A DNA stretch of 64,000 nucleotides from Laburnicola sp. R22_1 (Eukaryota > Ascomycota > Dothideomycetes > Pleosporales > Didymosphaeriaceae), in NCBI GenBank assembly GCA_014281115.1, contig JACONQ010000014.1, forward strand, positions 2,046,001-2,110,000. The letters are read 5' to 3'. The notes below the pieces were generated by a model. The model worked only from the letters and a program-made list of their open reading frames with translations. It did no database searches and was not told the origin of the DNA. Every line of letters starts with the position of its first letter. Positions within the stretch are counted from its first letter, which is position 1. Shown here one piece after another: positions 44,270 through 57,632 of the stretch. The position numbers were made by a program, and so were the translations under genes.

Positions 44270-45850
44270 TAATAAACCACTAGTGTTAAAAGAAGCGCGT
44301 ATATAGCTTGCGATTTAGGCTATTAAATAAGACGCAACACTCTTTTAATAATGCGCTGTAGCCCTTTATAATGTCTCTTAAAGTACACTTAGTAACTAAC
44401 GTGCCAGAAAGACGTTTAGATGCGACTGCGCACCTAATAAAATAAGACTTACTATAAGAGAGGAGCAGATAATTGTGTAGCATATACTCGATCTAGACGC
44501 GCAAGGATTTCTGCCCCAGCTTAATGCCATAAAAGATATGGCTAATTCTTTACTAGCTGCACGCCACTATAAGCTAATTGGCTAGAGGTGGCCTTATAAC
44601 TTTGTTAAGCATTAGCCAAAGCTTTAAGTTAAGTTTAATCGAAAGTACGACTATAAGAAAGCTCTTTAGAAGAATTCTAAGCTGATATAAGGCTGATTCC
44701 GGCTTGTGAAGAATATAAAGGCTAAGTATAGTATCCTAAATAAGAATACCTACAATTTTAATAAGTCTGGCTTTATAATAGGTATAATATTGACTAGGGT
44801 GGTAGTCATAGGCTCTAAGCATTAAGGACGGCCAAAGTAGGTACAGCAGGGCAATAGGGAGTGGATAATAGTTATCTAAGGTATTAACGCAATGGGGTGG
44901 TGGATCCTATCCTTTATTATTTTTGGGAGTAAGCACCACCTCTCTGCCTAGTATAAGGAGAAGGATCTAACTTATAATTAGGTTATTATAGTCTCTAAGA
45001 ATGGCTAGACAATAAATAAGCTTAGTCTATAATGGCTAAAGTACTTTCATAAGTATATAAAGAGGCATACTACTAGTAGAGTATATTTGCTTATTATTAA
45101 TGGCCACGAAAGTTATAACTTGCTTAAATTCCAAAATTACTATAAAAAGAGTAATATTATTACTCTCTATATGCCTTTATATTTATTGCACCTCTTGCAC
45201 CTACTTAACGTGGGTTATTTTATATTGTTAAAGAAGGCGTATAAGCGCCAAGCTAAGAATCTAATATGCAACCACATTATGCACATTACTAAAATTAAGT
45301 TCCTACCTTGCTTTATTACGACTTTTAAGACTTTAATTACTAAAAGTAATATTAAAGGAGGCTTTTAAGGTGCTGGCCTAGTGCCCTACAATCTAGAAGT
45401 TGTAATATTGCAGCTTAACGTTTGCCTACGTACGCCTTCACTTTGTACTATTTGCGATAGTATATAGAAGTTATAAACTTCGCGAAATAGTATAGAACTT
45501 AGGTCGCAATTAATGCTAGTTAAGTAGAGGATTTAAAGGCATATAGATAGTTCTCTAACTTATATAGTTAAGACAGTGGAAAAGCTTGTTAAAGGCGCTA
45601 AGCTAATAGGGCATTCTTTAGTGTTGATAACTAAACGTAACGCTAAACTTTAAGCTACTAATAAGGGTAATACGCAATATAAATTATATAAAAGAAAGCA
45701 AGTATAGTATAAAGGAGTCCTTATAGCTAAAGAGGGCTAGTGGCTGGCCACTCTAAAGAAGTTTAGGGCGCGTAGTAATAGGCAAAAGGCGAAGAAGAGA
45801 GTGCGCGCTAATAGAGGCAAATCTGCTTAACAGCACTATGGACGCTGCGG
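44270..45850 (+). pseudogene. Fot1/pogo transposase relic (subfamily of 41354-42604)
   Basis: Plus-strand homologue of the reverse relic at 41354-42604. It shows HILDLDAQGFLPQLNAI, YNFNKSGFIIG (first Asp now Asn), NREWIIVI-stop-GINAMGWW, LLIINGHESYN, and the best-preserved piece 45087-45368 with LHLLNVGYFILLKKAYKRQ. It ends with a Cys/His motif CGKPRHNKTTC that could have been a zinc knuckle. Many stops. Confidence 0.82.
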
Positions 45851-46214
45851 CAAGCCTAGGCATAATAAAACAACTTGTAGGCAGCCTATAGAAGTAGATT
45901 CTAAATAGATTAGCCTATTTAAACTATTAAAAATAGTTTATGTTAACTCTGTACTATTATAAATAGTATAGAACTAAGTAGGGTCTTGGCAAAGTGATTA
46001 ACTTAAGTATAAAGTATATTATAGAATAATCTTATAAACTTTAGACGCTAGAGAATACAACTATATATAACCTATAGATAAGGTAGCGCTAATAGATAGT
46101 GTATCTATAGTATAAAATCTACTTAAAGCTATTGCCCTATATAATAATCTATTAGTCTAGTCTTGCCACTATATACGAGGCACTATTAGTGCCATAAGAC
46201 TAGAGTTAGTAATA

Positions 46215-48308
46215 TGTCTATGCGTGTAATGCACGGATTCGCGTAATGCGCAGGCAATACTAAAACGCCCTACTTTTAATACGTAACAACTCTATTAATA
46301 TGAATCTAATTTAAGCGACGATTAATAATATTAAATTAATAGAGCCAGACGAAACTTTCTTGTACACAAAAACTGCTACTAAATATAGTGTTGTACAGTC
46401 TATATTAATCTAAAGGCATTAAGAGATAATGCGTCCTATACAAGTTAAGAACTCTAGTTAGCAAAAGCTTACTCCATAGTAAGAGTAGAAGCTTATCTAA
46501 TATATTAAAAGACTCACAGAGAGATATACACCTCCTACTAGAGAGATAATATAGAACTTTACCTCTACAATAGCAAAAGAGCTAGTTAGTAAGAGCTAGG
46601 TTACCCGCTTTATTAACTAATATAGTATTTATCTTATCTTATAATAAATAGTTAGTATGGATAGTAATCGCTATAAAGCTAATTTAGTAGATAAATATTG
46701 CCTCTATTTCCACCTTCTACACAGCAAGATTAATTAATATTAGATAGATCCTTATTATACCTATAATATGGATAAGAAAGGCTTCCTAATTAGTATTGTT
46801 AGTAGATTAAAGAGGATATTTAGTAGACGAATATAGGAGAAGAAGAAGGTTAGGGCATCACTCCAGAATAGCAATCGTGCGTAGATTATGCTCCTATTAT
46901 ATATCTGCGCTAATAGATCAGCTCTGCCACTAAGCCTCATCTATAAGGCTGCTAATAAGGGTATCTAATCAAGCTAGGTAGAGGATATTAAGGCAGGAGA
47001 TTATAAAGTCTTTATTACCTTATCATTCTCTAGCTAGACAAATAATAATATTAGGCTTATATAGCTTAAACAGGTGTTTAATCGCTATATAAGAGAGAAG
47101 ACCCAATAATTATATTAACTCCTAATTCTAGATGGCTACAGCTCCTATATTACTATAGACTTTATTAACTACTATGATTAGAATAAGATCCTGCTTGCCA
47201 TCCTGCCTCCTTATTTAACTTATACGCTTTAGCCACTTAACGTTATAATGTTTAAGCCTCTATTAACAGCCTACTTAACAGAAATATTAATATACCTCTA
47301 TAGAAGTTAGGGTCTAGCTTCTATTACTAAAGGCGACTTCTTCCCCCTATTCTAGAATGCGTAGAAGGCTTCCTTTAAGGAATTAACAATCCTTAGCTCT
47401 TTTAGGACAATAGGCATATTACTACCTAATCTAAATATAATCCTTAATAGATTCACTAAATCTTAAGATTTAAGAGAAAGCTCTCTATTATTACTTAGCA
47501 ATTATAATTAGAGAAAGGTAAATATGCTTATACGCTCTACAGTTAAGGATTAGAGTAGTAGAGATATACAGAAGCTTCGTTAATCGCTCTACCACTAATC
47601 TGTCCAAAATAAGCTACTTAAGCATAAGATAGATAGGATTAAGCAGACACTATCTATTAAGGAGAAGCGCAGAAAGAAGGGCAAGACTCTAGATCTCTAA
47701 CAGCGTTAGGAGTATTATGGTGGAGCAGTCTTCTAGTTACTAAGGAAGCTAAGAGAGGCACGTGTTCGTTAATCTATCAAGGAGTAGGAGGAGAAGTAGC
47801 AGCAGCTTCAAAAAGCAGAGACAGCAGAGCTAAAGAAGGCAGCTAAGTTATATAAGGAGAAGATCTAGTAGGAGAAGCGTATTGCGCAAGAGGCAGCTAA
47901 AAAGGCAAAAGAGAAAGAGAGAGCTAAAAAGGCAGCTTAGCGCGCTGCCCAGAAATCTGCCTACAATGTAGAAAAGGCTCTACAACAATCCTAAAAGGGT
48001 AAAAGAAAGGCCTCTTAGCTATCTCTATAGAGCAGAAAGTGTTAGAAACGTCTTATTAATGCTGCAGGTATTGGGGAGGCCTTAGAGGGCGCATCTGCTA
48101 TCCTAACCAAATCTACACGCCGCGGCCACAATATTAAGCTTCTAGATAGATTCAAATAGTGCAAATAATTCGCAGCTATTAACTTACTACCCGGCAAGAC
48201 AATCTCGTAATAATATTAATTATAGGTGGTTCTATAGCCTCGTTTTTAATAGAGCGTTTTTAGTATTGCCTACGCATTACACAAATCCGCGCATTATGCG
48301 CATAGACA
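46215..48308 (+). mobile_element. Complete but RIP-degraded Fot1/pogo element
   Basis: Flanked by TA. Inverted ends start TGTCTATGCG and match over about 50 bp with transition differences. The interior aligns with the transposase of the 33086-41242 element from its ATG (about 46300; the first residues and RSEESF-like ETFLYTKTATKY region) to its C-terminal coiled coil (EYYGGAVF near 47.71 kb). About 2.1 kb, the size expected without a LINE insertion. Confidence 0.88.
46300..48160 (+). pseudogene. Fot1/pogo transposase within the RIP-degraded element
   Basis: Related to but diverged from the transposase at 33178-41090. Catalytic positions visible: YNMDKKGFLIS (first Asp kept); the second acid region reads LILDGYSSYIT, where the Asp appears retained; PLNVIMFKPL (third Asp now Asn). 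Dozens of TAG/TAA codons. It preserves the unshifted YYGGAVF reading, useful for interpreting the G-run in the other copy. Confidence 0.82.
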
Positions 48309-48649
48309 TATTAATCCCCGCAATAATTTGCCCTAACCCGAATTTTTATAGACCTGTTTCTACTTACCTACTATAAACACACGTAATGTTATTACTTAAA
48401 ATTTTACAAACCTAGCAATTTTATCTTATCTATAGGAAATTAGAAGAGGCGCTAAAAGCGAGTTAACGTATAGGACAAGACGCACCTAACCCTATAATTC
48501 CAAACTAAGATTAACAACTACCTACCCTAATAAGCCATGTATAGCAAAAGAAACTAATCTCTCTAGATAACTCTTTACAATACGACGCTATCTGTAGCTC
48601 GTATAATAGCGCGGCGCCAACTAGAAATGGGGCCCGAGACTCTAAGACG
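48309..48649. other. AT-rich spacer
   Basis: No feature recognised between the Fot1 relic and the transporter relic. Confidence 0.3.
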
Positions 48650-50385
48650 GTGGGATGTTGTTTAACAAAAACTGCGAGCACCTTATTTAATCTTTACTTT
48701 TTTATCTTAACTCGTATTCTATATTCTATTTTACCACAAAAATCTAGGATAGTAAAAGCTAAAGTTTTAAGACTAGTACCTTATAATATAAAAGTGCTAT
48801 TAGCGTGTGTAATCGCAACTTTAGCTATTAACTCTATAGTAAGTAGAGCAACATATAGAATATCGCTTTAAAGTTTTACTTATATTAGCGTAGCTTATTA
48901 GATATAACTCTTCTCTTATAGAATTATTTAATATAATACCCTTGTATATTAATTACTTTACACTTACCACATCCACTAAATTGCTTAATATAGTAATTTT
49001 CTATATAGGCGGCGTGCTTATAGCTTTATTCGTAGGACCACTTACTAACTAGCGTAGGCGCAAAGAGTGCGTCTTTTAGTCTACTCTTATTACTCTAGTT
49101 AAAGGCATAATCTAAGGCGCAGCGTAGAACATTAGTATATTCATCGCTAGTCGCTTTATAGTGGGCTTTGGGCTAACACTAGCATAGGTATCTACCCTAA
49201 CACTAGTTATTAAAACTGCGCCTATGTAATAAAGAGGTCTCGCGTTAGGCTTATACTATGCTTTCTAGAGTATTAGAACGCTAATAGCCAATAGTGTCTA
49301 CTATAGTGTAAGTTATTATATATCTTACTAAAGAGAATTACCTCGCTTATAAAACATAGACACAAGCCATATTATTAACGTAGGCATGGCGCATTCCCTT
49401 ACTCCTCTAGATTGGCCTCTTAATATACTGCATGTTAATCCTCCTCTTTATTCCTAAATCTTCCCACTAGCTTATTAGCCGCGGCCGCCACACTAAAGCG
49501 CTTAAAGTCCTTACTATCACTAACACTAGTAACAATACTACCTCTCCCATTATAAAAGTGCAGTTTAAAGAAATCGAAAATACACTTTATTAGAAAAAAG
49601 AGCGCTAGCTCTCTATATAGAAAACTCTCACTTAGCCTAGTAATAGCAAATATATACTTATCACTTTAATCTTCTCTATTATAGTCATACTCCCCAGCAC
49701 AAATATCGTAATATTCTATTTTGGCAATATTCTAGCTAGCGTAGGTATTAAGAATCCTACTACCTAGCTATAGATTAATATTATCCTTATATTATAGACG
49801 CTAGTTATAACTATTACAGCGTTATTCTTTATAAATAAACTATCTTACAAGACGCTATGTGTACTTTTACTATTAAGTAGCATTATTATACTATATATTC
49901 TCGCAGAAATAACTATAAAGTATAGCACCTCTGGATACACTCTAGGCGTATATAGTACTATTATAATAATCTTTATATATAATACTATATATGCATAGGG
50001 TATTACACCGCTTACTATATTATACCTATCCAAAGTACTATCCTTTAATATCCGCGCTATGAGTATGGGAATATATACCTTAACTACTAAGCTTTATAGA
50101 CTCTTTATAACAATGGTTATTCCCTTTAGTCTGGCTTTAATTAGCTAAAAGATATACATTATCAACGCTTTAGTTAATATTCTAATAGTGCTTTTTGTCG
50201 CAATATTCTGGGTGGAGACGTGCAGCCTAACGTTAGAAGAGGTGGATAAGATATTTAATAGCGAGAAATACTCAAGTGTTCTAAATCTAAAAGAGGTTAG
50301 AGAGAAAAAGGCTATTAACGTTAATGCTATTAACGTAAGTTTAGTAACACAGCAGCAAGTTAAAGTAACTAAAAAGAGACTTTAA
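48650..50385 (+). pseudogene. MFS sugar transporter relic
   Basis: Conceptual translation across stops gives a hexose/lactose-permease-type transporter: GGVLIALFVGPLTNQRRRKE (loop 2-3), an ASRFIVGFGLTLAQVS segment (TM4), KTAPMQQRGLALGLYYAFQS, then LSFNIRAMSMGIYTLTTKL (equivalent of the LRAKG signature), and a terminal open piece with WVETCSLTLEEVDKIFNSEK, the family's ETKGLTLEEID signature. Frameshifts and many TAG/TAA codons. Likely a former host gene or a duplicated copy caught by RIP. Confidence 0.75.
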
Positions 50386-52242
50386 CATAATAGATATTAT
50401 AAGTAAGCCTTTATAGAAATTATATCCGCATCTTATTAGTATGTAAGTAGCATCGCAATCTTTACCTTTCGCGTAAGTAAATAGTAACTTCCTATATAGT
50501 GCACTATTAAACGTGTCGCCCTCTATATATATTTTAAACTATTTATCTATTTCTATCCTCTTTAAAAGACAATTATTACAACTAATATAACCGCCCATTC
50601 TACCTACTCCTCTACTCTACAATCTACACCCCTAATCAAATCCCTAAATATGCCACTAAACCCATAATAATACTTATTCTTCACTCTAACATCTGTTAAA
50701 AACACCTAATCCGCCGCATTCTCCACCTACTACACTACAAAATCCAGCACTCTCTTGCTTAAATCTAGCAAACTATACAAAATAATAGCAAGTTTAGAGC
50801 AGCTTATCTTGTGCGCTTAGAGGGTGTTAAAGGTCTCGCGATTAAGCTATTTATTAAAGGTTTCTTTAAAGATAACAGTTATGTTAGAGAGGTAAAGGTA
50901 GAATTTTTAAGAAAAGGTAGGGGAGGAGAGAACTATAGGGGGATAAGACTGGGGTTATGGACTGCAGATAGGGGGGGGAGAGTGGAGAGAAGAAGAAGAT
51001 TAGTTAGGAAGATGGGTAAGGCGTAGAAAAATATACCAACAAATCTGTCACGAAAGCGTGTACTGTTTTTTATAGCTTGGCTAGCTTAACTAAGGTAGTT
51101 ATATTTAAAGGCGTTATATATGCTTAGTATTTTGTTAAAGAAGATACTATTAACTCTTAGTTTTATATTGTTAGATGCTTTTAGCTAGGAGGCGTAGGTG
51201 TTAATCTCCTTAAGCACATTACTAAGCTGTTTTGTAGTATAGTTCGTTGCAACGTATCTAAGGATTTAGATATTATTGTACGCTCTTAGCTAGGGGATTG
51301 CCACAAGAGAGTATTAATCTAAAAGAGATCTAATGGAAGGCCTAGAGTAGAGGTTAATAACAACTATAAAGTTAATGTCTAGATGTGCTTTTACACTAAC
51401 TATTTTTAGTATTTTTAAGAAATAAATAAGGCTTTAGACTAGACTTTAAAAGATAAGATTTCGCGAACTTTTATTACATAGTAAAACATTATAAGTAAAC
51501 GCTGTAAGAGTACTAAGAACAAAGTAAGAGACTAAACTTATACTGTAAAAAGTAGATTTATACACTAGTCTATAGGTAGATATAAAGTAGAAGTAGTATT
51601 AATATTCTTTCTTTTTCCTAAAAAGTTAATAAGAATGCGTAATGCCTAAATAGAGTTTAAAGAGATTTATAACTAAATTTAAGCGAATATATATTTAGTA
51701 ATAGCTCGCTCTAACTTAGCTAATTTTACGTTAAGTTGTATAAGTAATATATATATATATATATATTATATTATAGATTAGTTATTTGTAGAAGATGTGT
51801 AGCGTTACTTAGAATATAAGAGATTATTAGTAGTTACCTAGAGTAATAGACGTTAAATATAGTAGTGGTAATATAATATGCCGCTAGAGTAGAATGTTTA
51901 ACTAGCGTCTCTAAAACAACACTTCTACTGCGGATAACTAATATTAATATTAAGATTAATACCTCTTCTAGTATTCTTGCCTATAAATTTAAATTAATAT
52001 TAGTAGTTATTTTTATCTTGTAATGTGCAAGCTTAGTGCGTTTATAGGCTTTAGGTATCCTATTTAATCTTAGAAATTTTAGTCTAGTAGATAGCCTAAT
52101 AATCTATCTATATTAATAGAAAGATAGATCTTATTATTATATATAATTAGATAAATTAATATAGTTAAGTATATAGGTTTGTCTCTAATGCTAGCGAAGG
52201 TTATGCATAATTTGGCACTAACTGTGATATTGCCTACTAGTA
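50386..52242. other. AT-rich region, nothing assigned
   Basis: It holds a (TA)n microsatellite at about 51748-51768 and short open frames without domain character. No recognisable relic. Confidence 0.4.
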
Positions 52243-53566
52243 CAGTACTAAGCCAAAAGTCTGTTCCCCGCAGGGGTAAGCGAGGTCCGCCATTATCACC
52301 ACCCCGTCGCGCAGAGCGCTCCGGCACCCCCAATATCGCTCCCGGAGAGTTGATAATTGATATAGAGATAATTATTTAATTAATATTTTGTTTGATACCT
52401 GCGCGCACGCTAGAGAGCAAGTAGGCAGCGCGGCATACTAAGTATAAGCTTGCGAATTAGCGAATTAGGGATCCTACGCCAGCAATCTTTCAACGCCGCG
52501 CAGAAGGTCTCAAAGTCCTTGTCGCTGTCGCCAAGGTCGCCTATATTAGGGTAACGCTTATGGAGTTCTCTCTTAAGGGACCACTAGAGATGTTTGATAG
52601 GGTTAATGTTGGGGGAATAACGCGGCCACTCGATTAGTTGTATACCGTGTTCCGCTAAAAAATCAAGCGACTGTCGCGCCCTGTGGATGGGCGCGTTGTC
52701 GTGCATATAGATATCTCCTGCGTAATAATTATAGAGGAGTCCTTTACATAGAGCTTCAATATAACTCTATGCGCTATATCCTTTGCGACAAGCTGCTGGG
52801 TCCCTAGGCATAATCACTAAGGGACTCCGCCGAACCCGCCCTCTCTAATTAAGCCAGATACTCGCCCACACTATTGCCGCGCGAGATCTTAATATAACTG
52901 TCTCCTTAATTATCTTATATCTCTATTTCTCGTGTGGGAGGCGAAAAACCTATATAGATGTGCCGCCAGAGCGTCTTTAAATAGAGCACTTATCTAAGAA
53001 CTAGAAGGGCTGTCCGCGCCAATCCTAATTGCGATATTCCCGTTCAAATTAACGCCTCTCCTAGGCCACCGCGCGAGTAATCTTAGGCTTCCGCGCTACC
53101 TAGAAGTTAGTTAGGCTCTCTGCCTTCAATGCGCAATATGCAGTCGTTTAAGAGATGCGGCAGAGGGAGGCCTTGCGGAGAAGGGCTAGGTATTCGATCC
53201 TTAGGTTTTTTCGTGCCTCTTAATAGAGTACACGCTTGTCATGTGTATTAAGCGCCTAGGGACGCCCTGATTGAGGCCGCAATTAATTGTGGTGTTGTTC
53301 TCTATATCTCTAAAGTGTTTTATTAATGCAGCGACGCGTATAGTTAAACTCCTCAGCCAACTCCCGCGATGACGCGCCCGCCTCACACTTCGCGATAATT
53401 AAATCCCGTTGCTGGACAGATAATTCGGCATTGCGGCGACAATTTCCTGAAATTTCTACACTAAAAGAGCTTATATTGGTGGAGTAATATAGTGTTAAAA
53501 ATAGGGTGTTGGTGTTGGTGTACGCGCGTTAGCGTGTTGGGGGAACAGACTTTTGGCTTGGCACTG
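52243..53566 (-). mobile_element. Tc1-type DNA transposon
   Basis: 1324 bp flanked by TA. The ends CAGTACTAAGCCAAAAGTC and its inverse match over about 27 bp with two or three transitions (AGCCAAAAGTCTGTTCCCC shared exactly). It encodes one reverse-strand transposase. It is noticeably GC-richer than its surroundings, so it is probably younger than the flanking relics. Confidence 0.9.
52380..53455 (-). pseudogene. Tc1-type transposase, degraded
   Basis: It begins near 53455. The N-terminal helix-turn-helix is clear (RNAELSVQQRDLIIAKCEAG, SSRELAEEFNYTRRCI). The catalytic end reads MHDNAPIHRARQSLDFL and PRYSPNINPIKHL, with 34 residues from Asp to the position where Glu is replaced by Lys. Several TAG/TAA codons (for example HL-stop-WSLKREL). 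The stop is at about 52380. Confidence 0.85.
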
Positions 53567-55633
53567 TAAGAAGACTAGTATCCTAGGTATAGGGTAAGAC
53601 CGAGATTGTTTTATAGAGGGGCTATGCTTTTTAATTATAGCCTTACACGCTTTTGCGTATCCTTTAGAATTAGACTATTAAAAATTAGTAATACTTTCTA
53701 TGCTGCGCTAGTCGTAGAGTATAGTTTAATTAAATTCTAGAATAACTGTACCTCTAGTGGGAGGGCTAATGGGCCCAAATAGATTTCTAAAAACTGATAA
53801 AAAGAAGACGACGCTGCCGACAAAACAATTGCCTTAATTATTTAATATAAGTTCTATAGTTTCTAGTGACTAGTATTCTATAGGCCAAACCTTCTTTATA
53901 AAAGTAGAAAAGACAAGATTATTTCTTATACTGCACTTAAGAAGGAAAGAGCGAAAGGCTCTAGTGCGAAATTAAAAGGGAATGTTAAGCTTCTATTAAA
54001 TAAAAACTGTCTTAGGTATTAACTACAAATTGCTCTTTGAGGTCGATTTTTAGTCGGGTATCCTCATGACCCTAGCGTACTGCCTGCTGTTATCCCGAAG
54101 TCTGGCTAGCTTCTTGAAAAATAGGCGTATACGACCGAATTTCTAAGAGCTTCTAAAAGATTATAGCACTGCAAAGTAGAATACTTTACTATTAGGTAGG
54201 TAAATAGTAGTAGCTTCTATATCTAGACGAATACCTTTATTAGCTTTAAAAGCAAAGTAGCTTGTTTTAGAGTATATGCTACTTACGCACTAGAATTTCT
54301 AAGAACTTCTAATAAAAAGGCCACAGTAAGTAGATATTAATAGGGAAGGTAATATTGGCTCTTAGGCAAAGATTAAATTATTAGTAGTTGTTTTTATAAT
54401 TTCTTCTTATAGTCTCTAGAATGCATTTTCCTCCTCCCTATATAATATAGGTATATGAATATTAAAAATTCTAAGCAGAGAATATACTATATCTTTAACT
54501 CTCTTATAGTAGTACGCTTTGCTACCCATAATATCTTTTGCGTAATAGGAGGATAATAAAGGTTCCTACTATATAGTATATATTTCGAAATCCTAGTTAT
54601 GTGGCTAACTTCTTTAATACTTTTTATTGTACTGCTAACTAGTTCCTAATACTAGTTAAAAAAGAAGAGGCGTGTGGAAGTAAGCAGTTCCTATAGGGTC
54701 TATCCTCTTATAATCTATTTAGATTCAGCTAAGGCTAATGTAAACTTAATGGGTAGAAAGTGTAGATTGGCAAAATTGTAACTCTAATCTATATTCTTAA
54801 GATAGACAATATAGACTTTAAACTTCTAGTACTATTTAAACATAGAATTTATAGCCTCCTATAGTTTAGCACTACTACTCTTATTAATATAATAAGTGTT
54901 AATCTAGAAGTACTAGTAGTTATAATTCTCGCTATTTTAGCTATCTTTATAATTTTCTTATAGTCCTTAAGATGCTTAATATCTCGATAAGGCGAAGGCA
55001 TAGGAGATGCTGCAGCTATAAATATGAGGCGGAACTCTAGATAGTTTTAAACTCCTTAGGAAGAGACTTCCACTTTACTTAAATGCGTATATTTTTATAG
55101 TTAACCTCTTTATCGTCCTACGCGTATAAGAGAATTGTGTAGAGTAGAATAGTATTATAAAATGTTGCAAATTCTAGCGTAGTTAAGTTTAGGAGGCGTA
55201 TATTAAAATCTTGACTACTAGGTGTTCTAGTGTTAGGTAATATTTAATTAATAGAGTCTAGATAACTAGTTGTGTAGTAAGTAATAAGAGGACTATTCGC
55301 AGTCTACGCAAGACTAATAGCAATGCTTATGGTAAAGGCAGGTAAGTAATAAAGTTGCCGTCTCTAACATAACAACTAGATGGCTAGTTTCAAAGTTAGA
55401 AGTCTCTATAGTAGAGCGATAGGCTGTGGGGAAGTAGAGATAAGAAGGAGAAAGGGGCACTAGGCTAAAGCTGCACTTGTCTTGGCTATGTAATACGCTC
55501 TACCTAATTATTATCTAGATATCTCTATAAGGCAAGAACACTCTTAGAGTCGTCCTTTTAAAGCTACTAGAGTAACAGAGTTAAGAGCCCTTAGTAAATT
55601 TTATTATTTAGTTTTAACTTTAGTAGTAACGTA
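53567..55633. other. AT-rich region, nothing assigned
   Basis: Short repeated phrase GAATTTCTAAGAGCTTCTAA occurs near 54,134 and again, slightly changed, near 54,294. No coding relic could be identified. Confidence 0.35.
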
Positions 55634-57462
55634 CTGTATGGGGATTTGCACCGTATAAGGATTTGCACTATCTAAGTTAGACTTACCTACTTCGCAATCC
55701 TATAACTTTTACTATAGGCTATAGAAAAAGCTATAAGGCAACTTAAAACGAATCTAAGATATAAGATGCAATCTAAGTAATTAAAAAAGGAGACTTCTCT
55801 AGACTATACGCTACTGCTATACACTTTAAAGTTTTATGTTATACTTTAAGCTAGAGGATGGCTAGAGAACAATTACACTTATAGGCCGCTATACACTAAC
55901 AAATCCTCTTAATTACAAAAGAGAAATTATTAATTAGATAGATTATATGTTATACTATAGCTAGAATGCCTCTCTCACTATTATTATTGCTAGAGATAGC
56001 TAAATTACTACGCACGCGTCGCGTCTAACACAACTCTAGATTTAAAGCTATTACTAAAATAACCACGCCTATTAGCCATAAATGGATATATTACTTCCTA
56101 AATTTCTATCCTATAATATAAGGTATCTATGCCCGCTAGCTAGACAATGCGCGATTTAATAGAGCCACGTTTAAGGTAGTAAAAGGCTAGTTTAATACTA
56201 TTACTACGCTATTTAACAAGCATTTATATAAACTTTAAGATGTGTGGAATATAGACAAGTTAGGTTTTAGAGTTAGAAAGAGCTAGATAATGCGTGTACT
56301 TGTTTCTATTAACTATAACTAGAAGAATAAAATTATAGAAGGAAAGTAGGAGTAGGTAACTAATATTAAATATATTAACGCTACTAGTTAAGCTCTCTTA
56401 CTACCCCTTATCTTTAAGAGTTAGAATCTTAATATAAGCTAGATTCCACCTAAAGCACCTATTAACTAGCACTAGGAAGTTAGTAAGAATAGCTAGATAT
56501 CAAATGCGCTTAGTCTGTATTAGCTAGTTAAGATATTCGAGCTATTAACGCGGAGGAAAGGGGTTACCTATTAATAACTTTTAATCGCAAATAGCTATAG
56601 AAGCTATATTTAACCCAATTTTTTTGCGCACTATATAGAGAATAATATTAATCTTCTTATTATGCCGCCGCACTACTCGCATATCCTTCAACTACTTAAT
56701 ATTAGAGTGTTTTTTATATTTAAGGGTGCGCACGCATCTAAGACTAACTAGGTCTTCTAACTTAGCTAGCAGCATATCTTATATTAAGAATAGATGCGAA
56801 TATTTAAAAGGGCTTATAAGAAGGCTATTATAGTTAATAATATTCTAGGTAGATAGAGAAGAGCTAGCCTAATTTCTTTAGATCTAGGGAAGTTCCTAAA
56901 GCAGCTACTCTTATTAGACCTATAATAAGTCTCAAAGCCACGCACACTAATAGAATAAGATAACCTAGACTTTGCTCTACTAAAAAGCTCGCCTCTAGAT
57001 AGTACTAAGCTTCGCGAATTAAACGTGCGACTTAATACTATGCTTGTAGAAGTACTAGGGCTTCTATTAGAGGCAAAGCGCTACATTAACTAAGTGACCC
57101 ACATAGTAGAAATATAGAATGCTAAGCTAGTTCTACTTTGTTAGTAGCTAGAAGAGAAGAATTAGATGCTCTAGTTATAAAAAAAAAGGACTAAAGAGAA
57201 GAGAGTCTAATTAGAGAGTAAATACGTGTATAGCACGCTAAAGGTATTAGGAGTAGCTTAAGATGCTAAGGCAACACTAGTCGCAAAACGACCATATAGC
57301 CGCCTATAAAAGCAGCTAGTAGAGGAAGCTAATAATAGTAATAGAACTAATAAGTTTAAAAATCGATCTAAAGTATTAGAGAAACAATTAGATAATGTAG
57401 TGGCGAGTAGAATATAGTTAAAGAAGGCAAGACTTACTTAGATAGTGCAAATCCCCATACAG
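55634..57462 (+). mobile_element. RIP-degraded Fot1/pogo element with CTGTATGGGG ends
   Basis: Flanked by TA (55632-55633 and 57463-57464). The left end CTGTATGGGGATTTGCAC and the right end invert exactly over about 18 bp; the match then resumes after a 17-bp GTATAAGGATTTGCAC-like duplication in the left arm. About 1.8 kb. Confidence 0.85.
55950..57420 (+). pseudogene. Fot1/pogo transposase relic
   Basis: Conceptual translation shows VWNIDKLGFRV (first Asp kept), a LLLIANSYRSYI region where the second Asp is lost, PPHYSHILQLLNIRVFFIFKG (third Asp now Asn), and a C-terminal helical tail (LDSTKLRELNVRLNTMLVEV). Many stops. A third Fot1 subfamily in the window. Confidence 0.78.
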
Positions 57463-57632
57463 TACGTTATAGTAAGCCCTAAAAAGTTATTTAGTATAAA
57501 ATAGCTAAGAAATATTTTATACTTTTTTTTTACTATATAATATAAGGCAGGTACTAGTCTTATAGGGCTAATCCATTAGAAACAGCTAGAATAGTTAAAA
57601 AAGCTAGTTAAATTAATACTATTTTTTGTAAC

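Noticed and set aside
50811..51026. 71-codon ORF with a Gly/Arg-rich tail
   Set aside because: Low-complexity reading of purine-rich AT-block sequence; no homology recognised.
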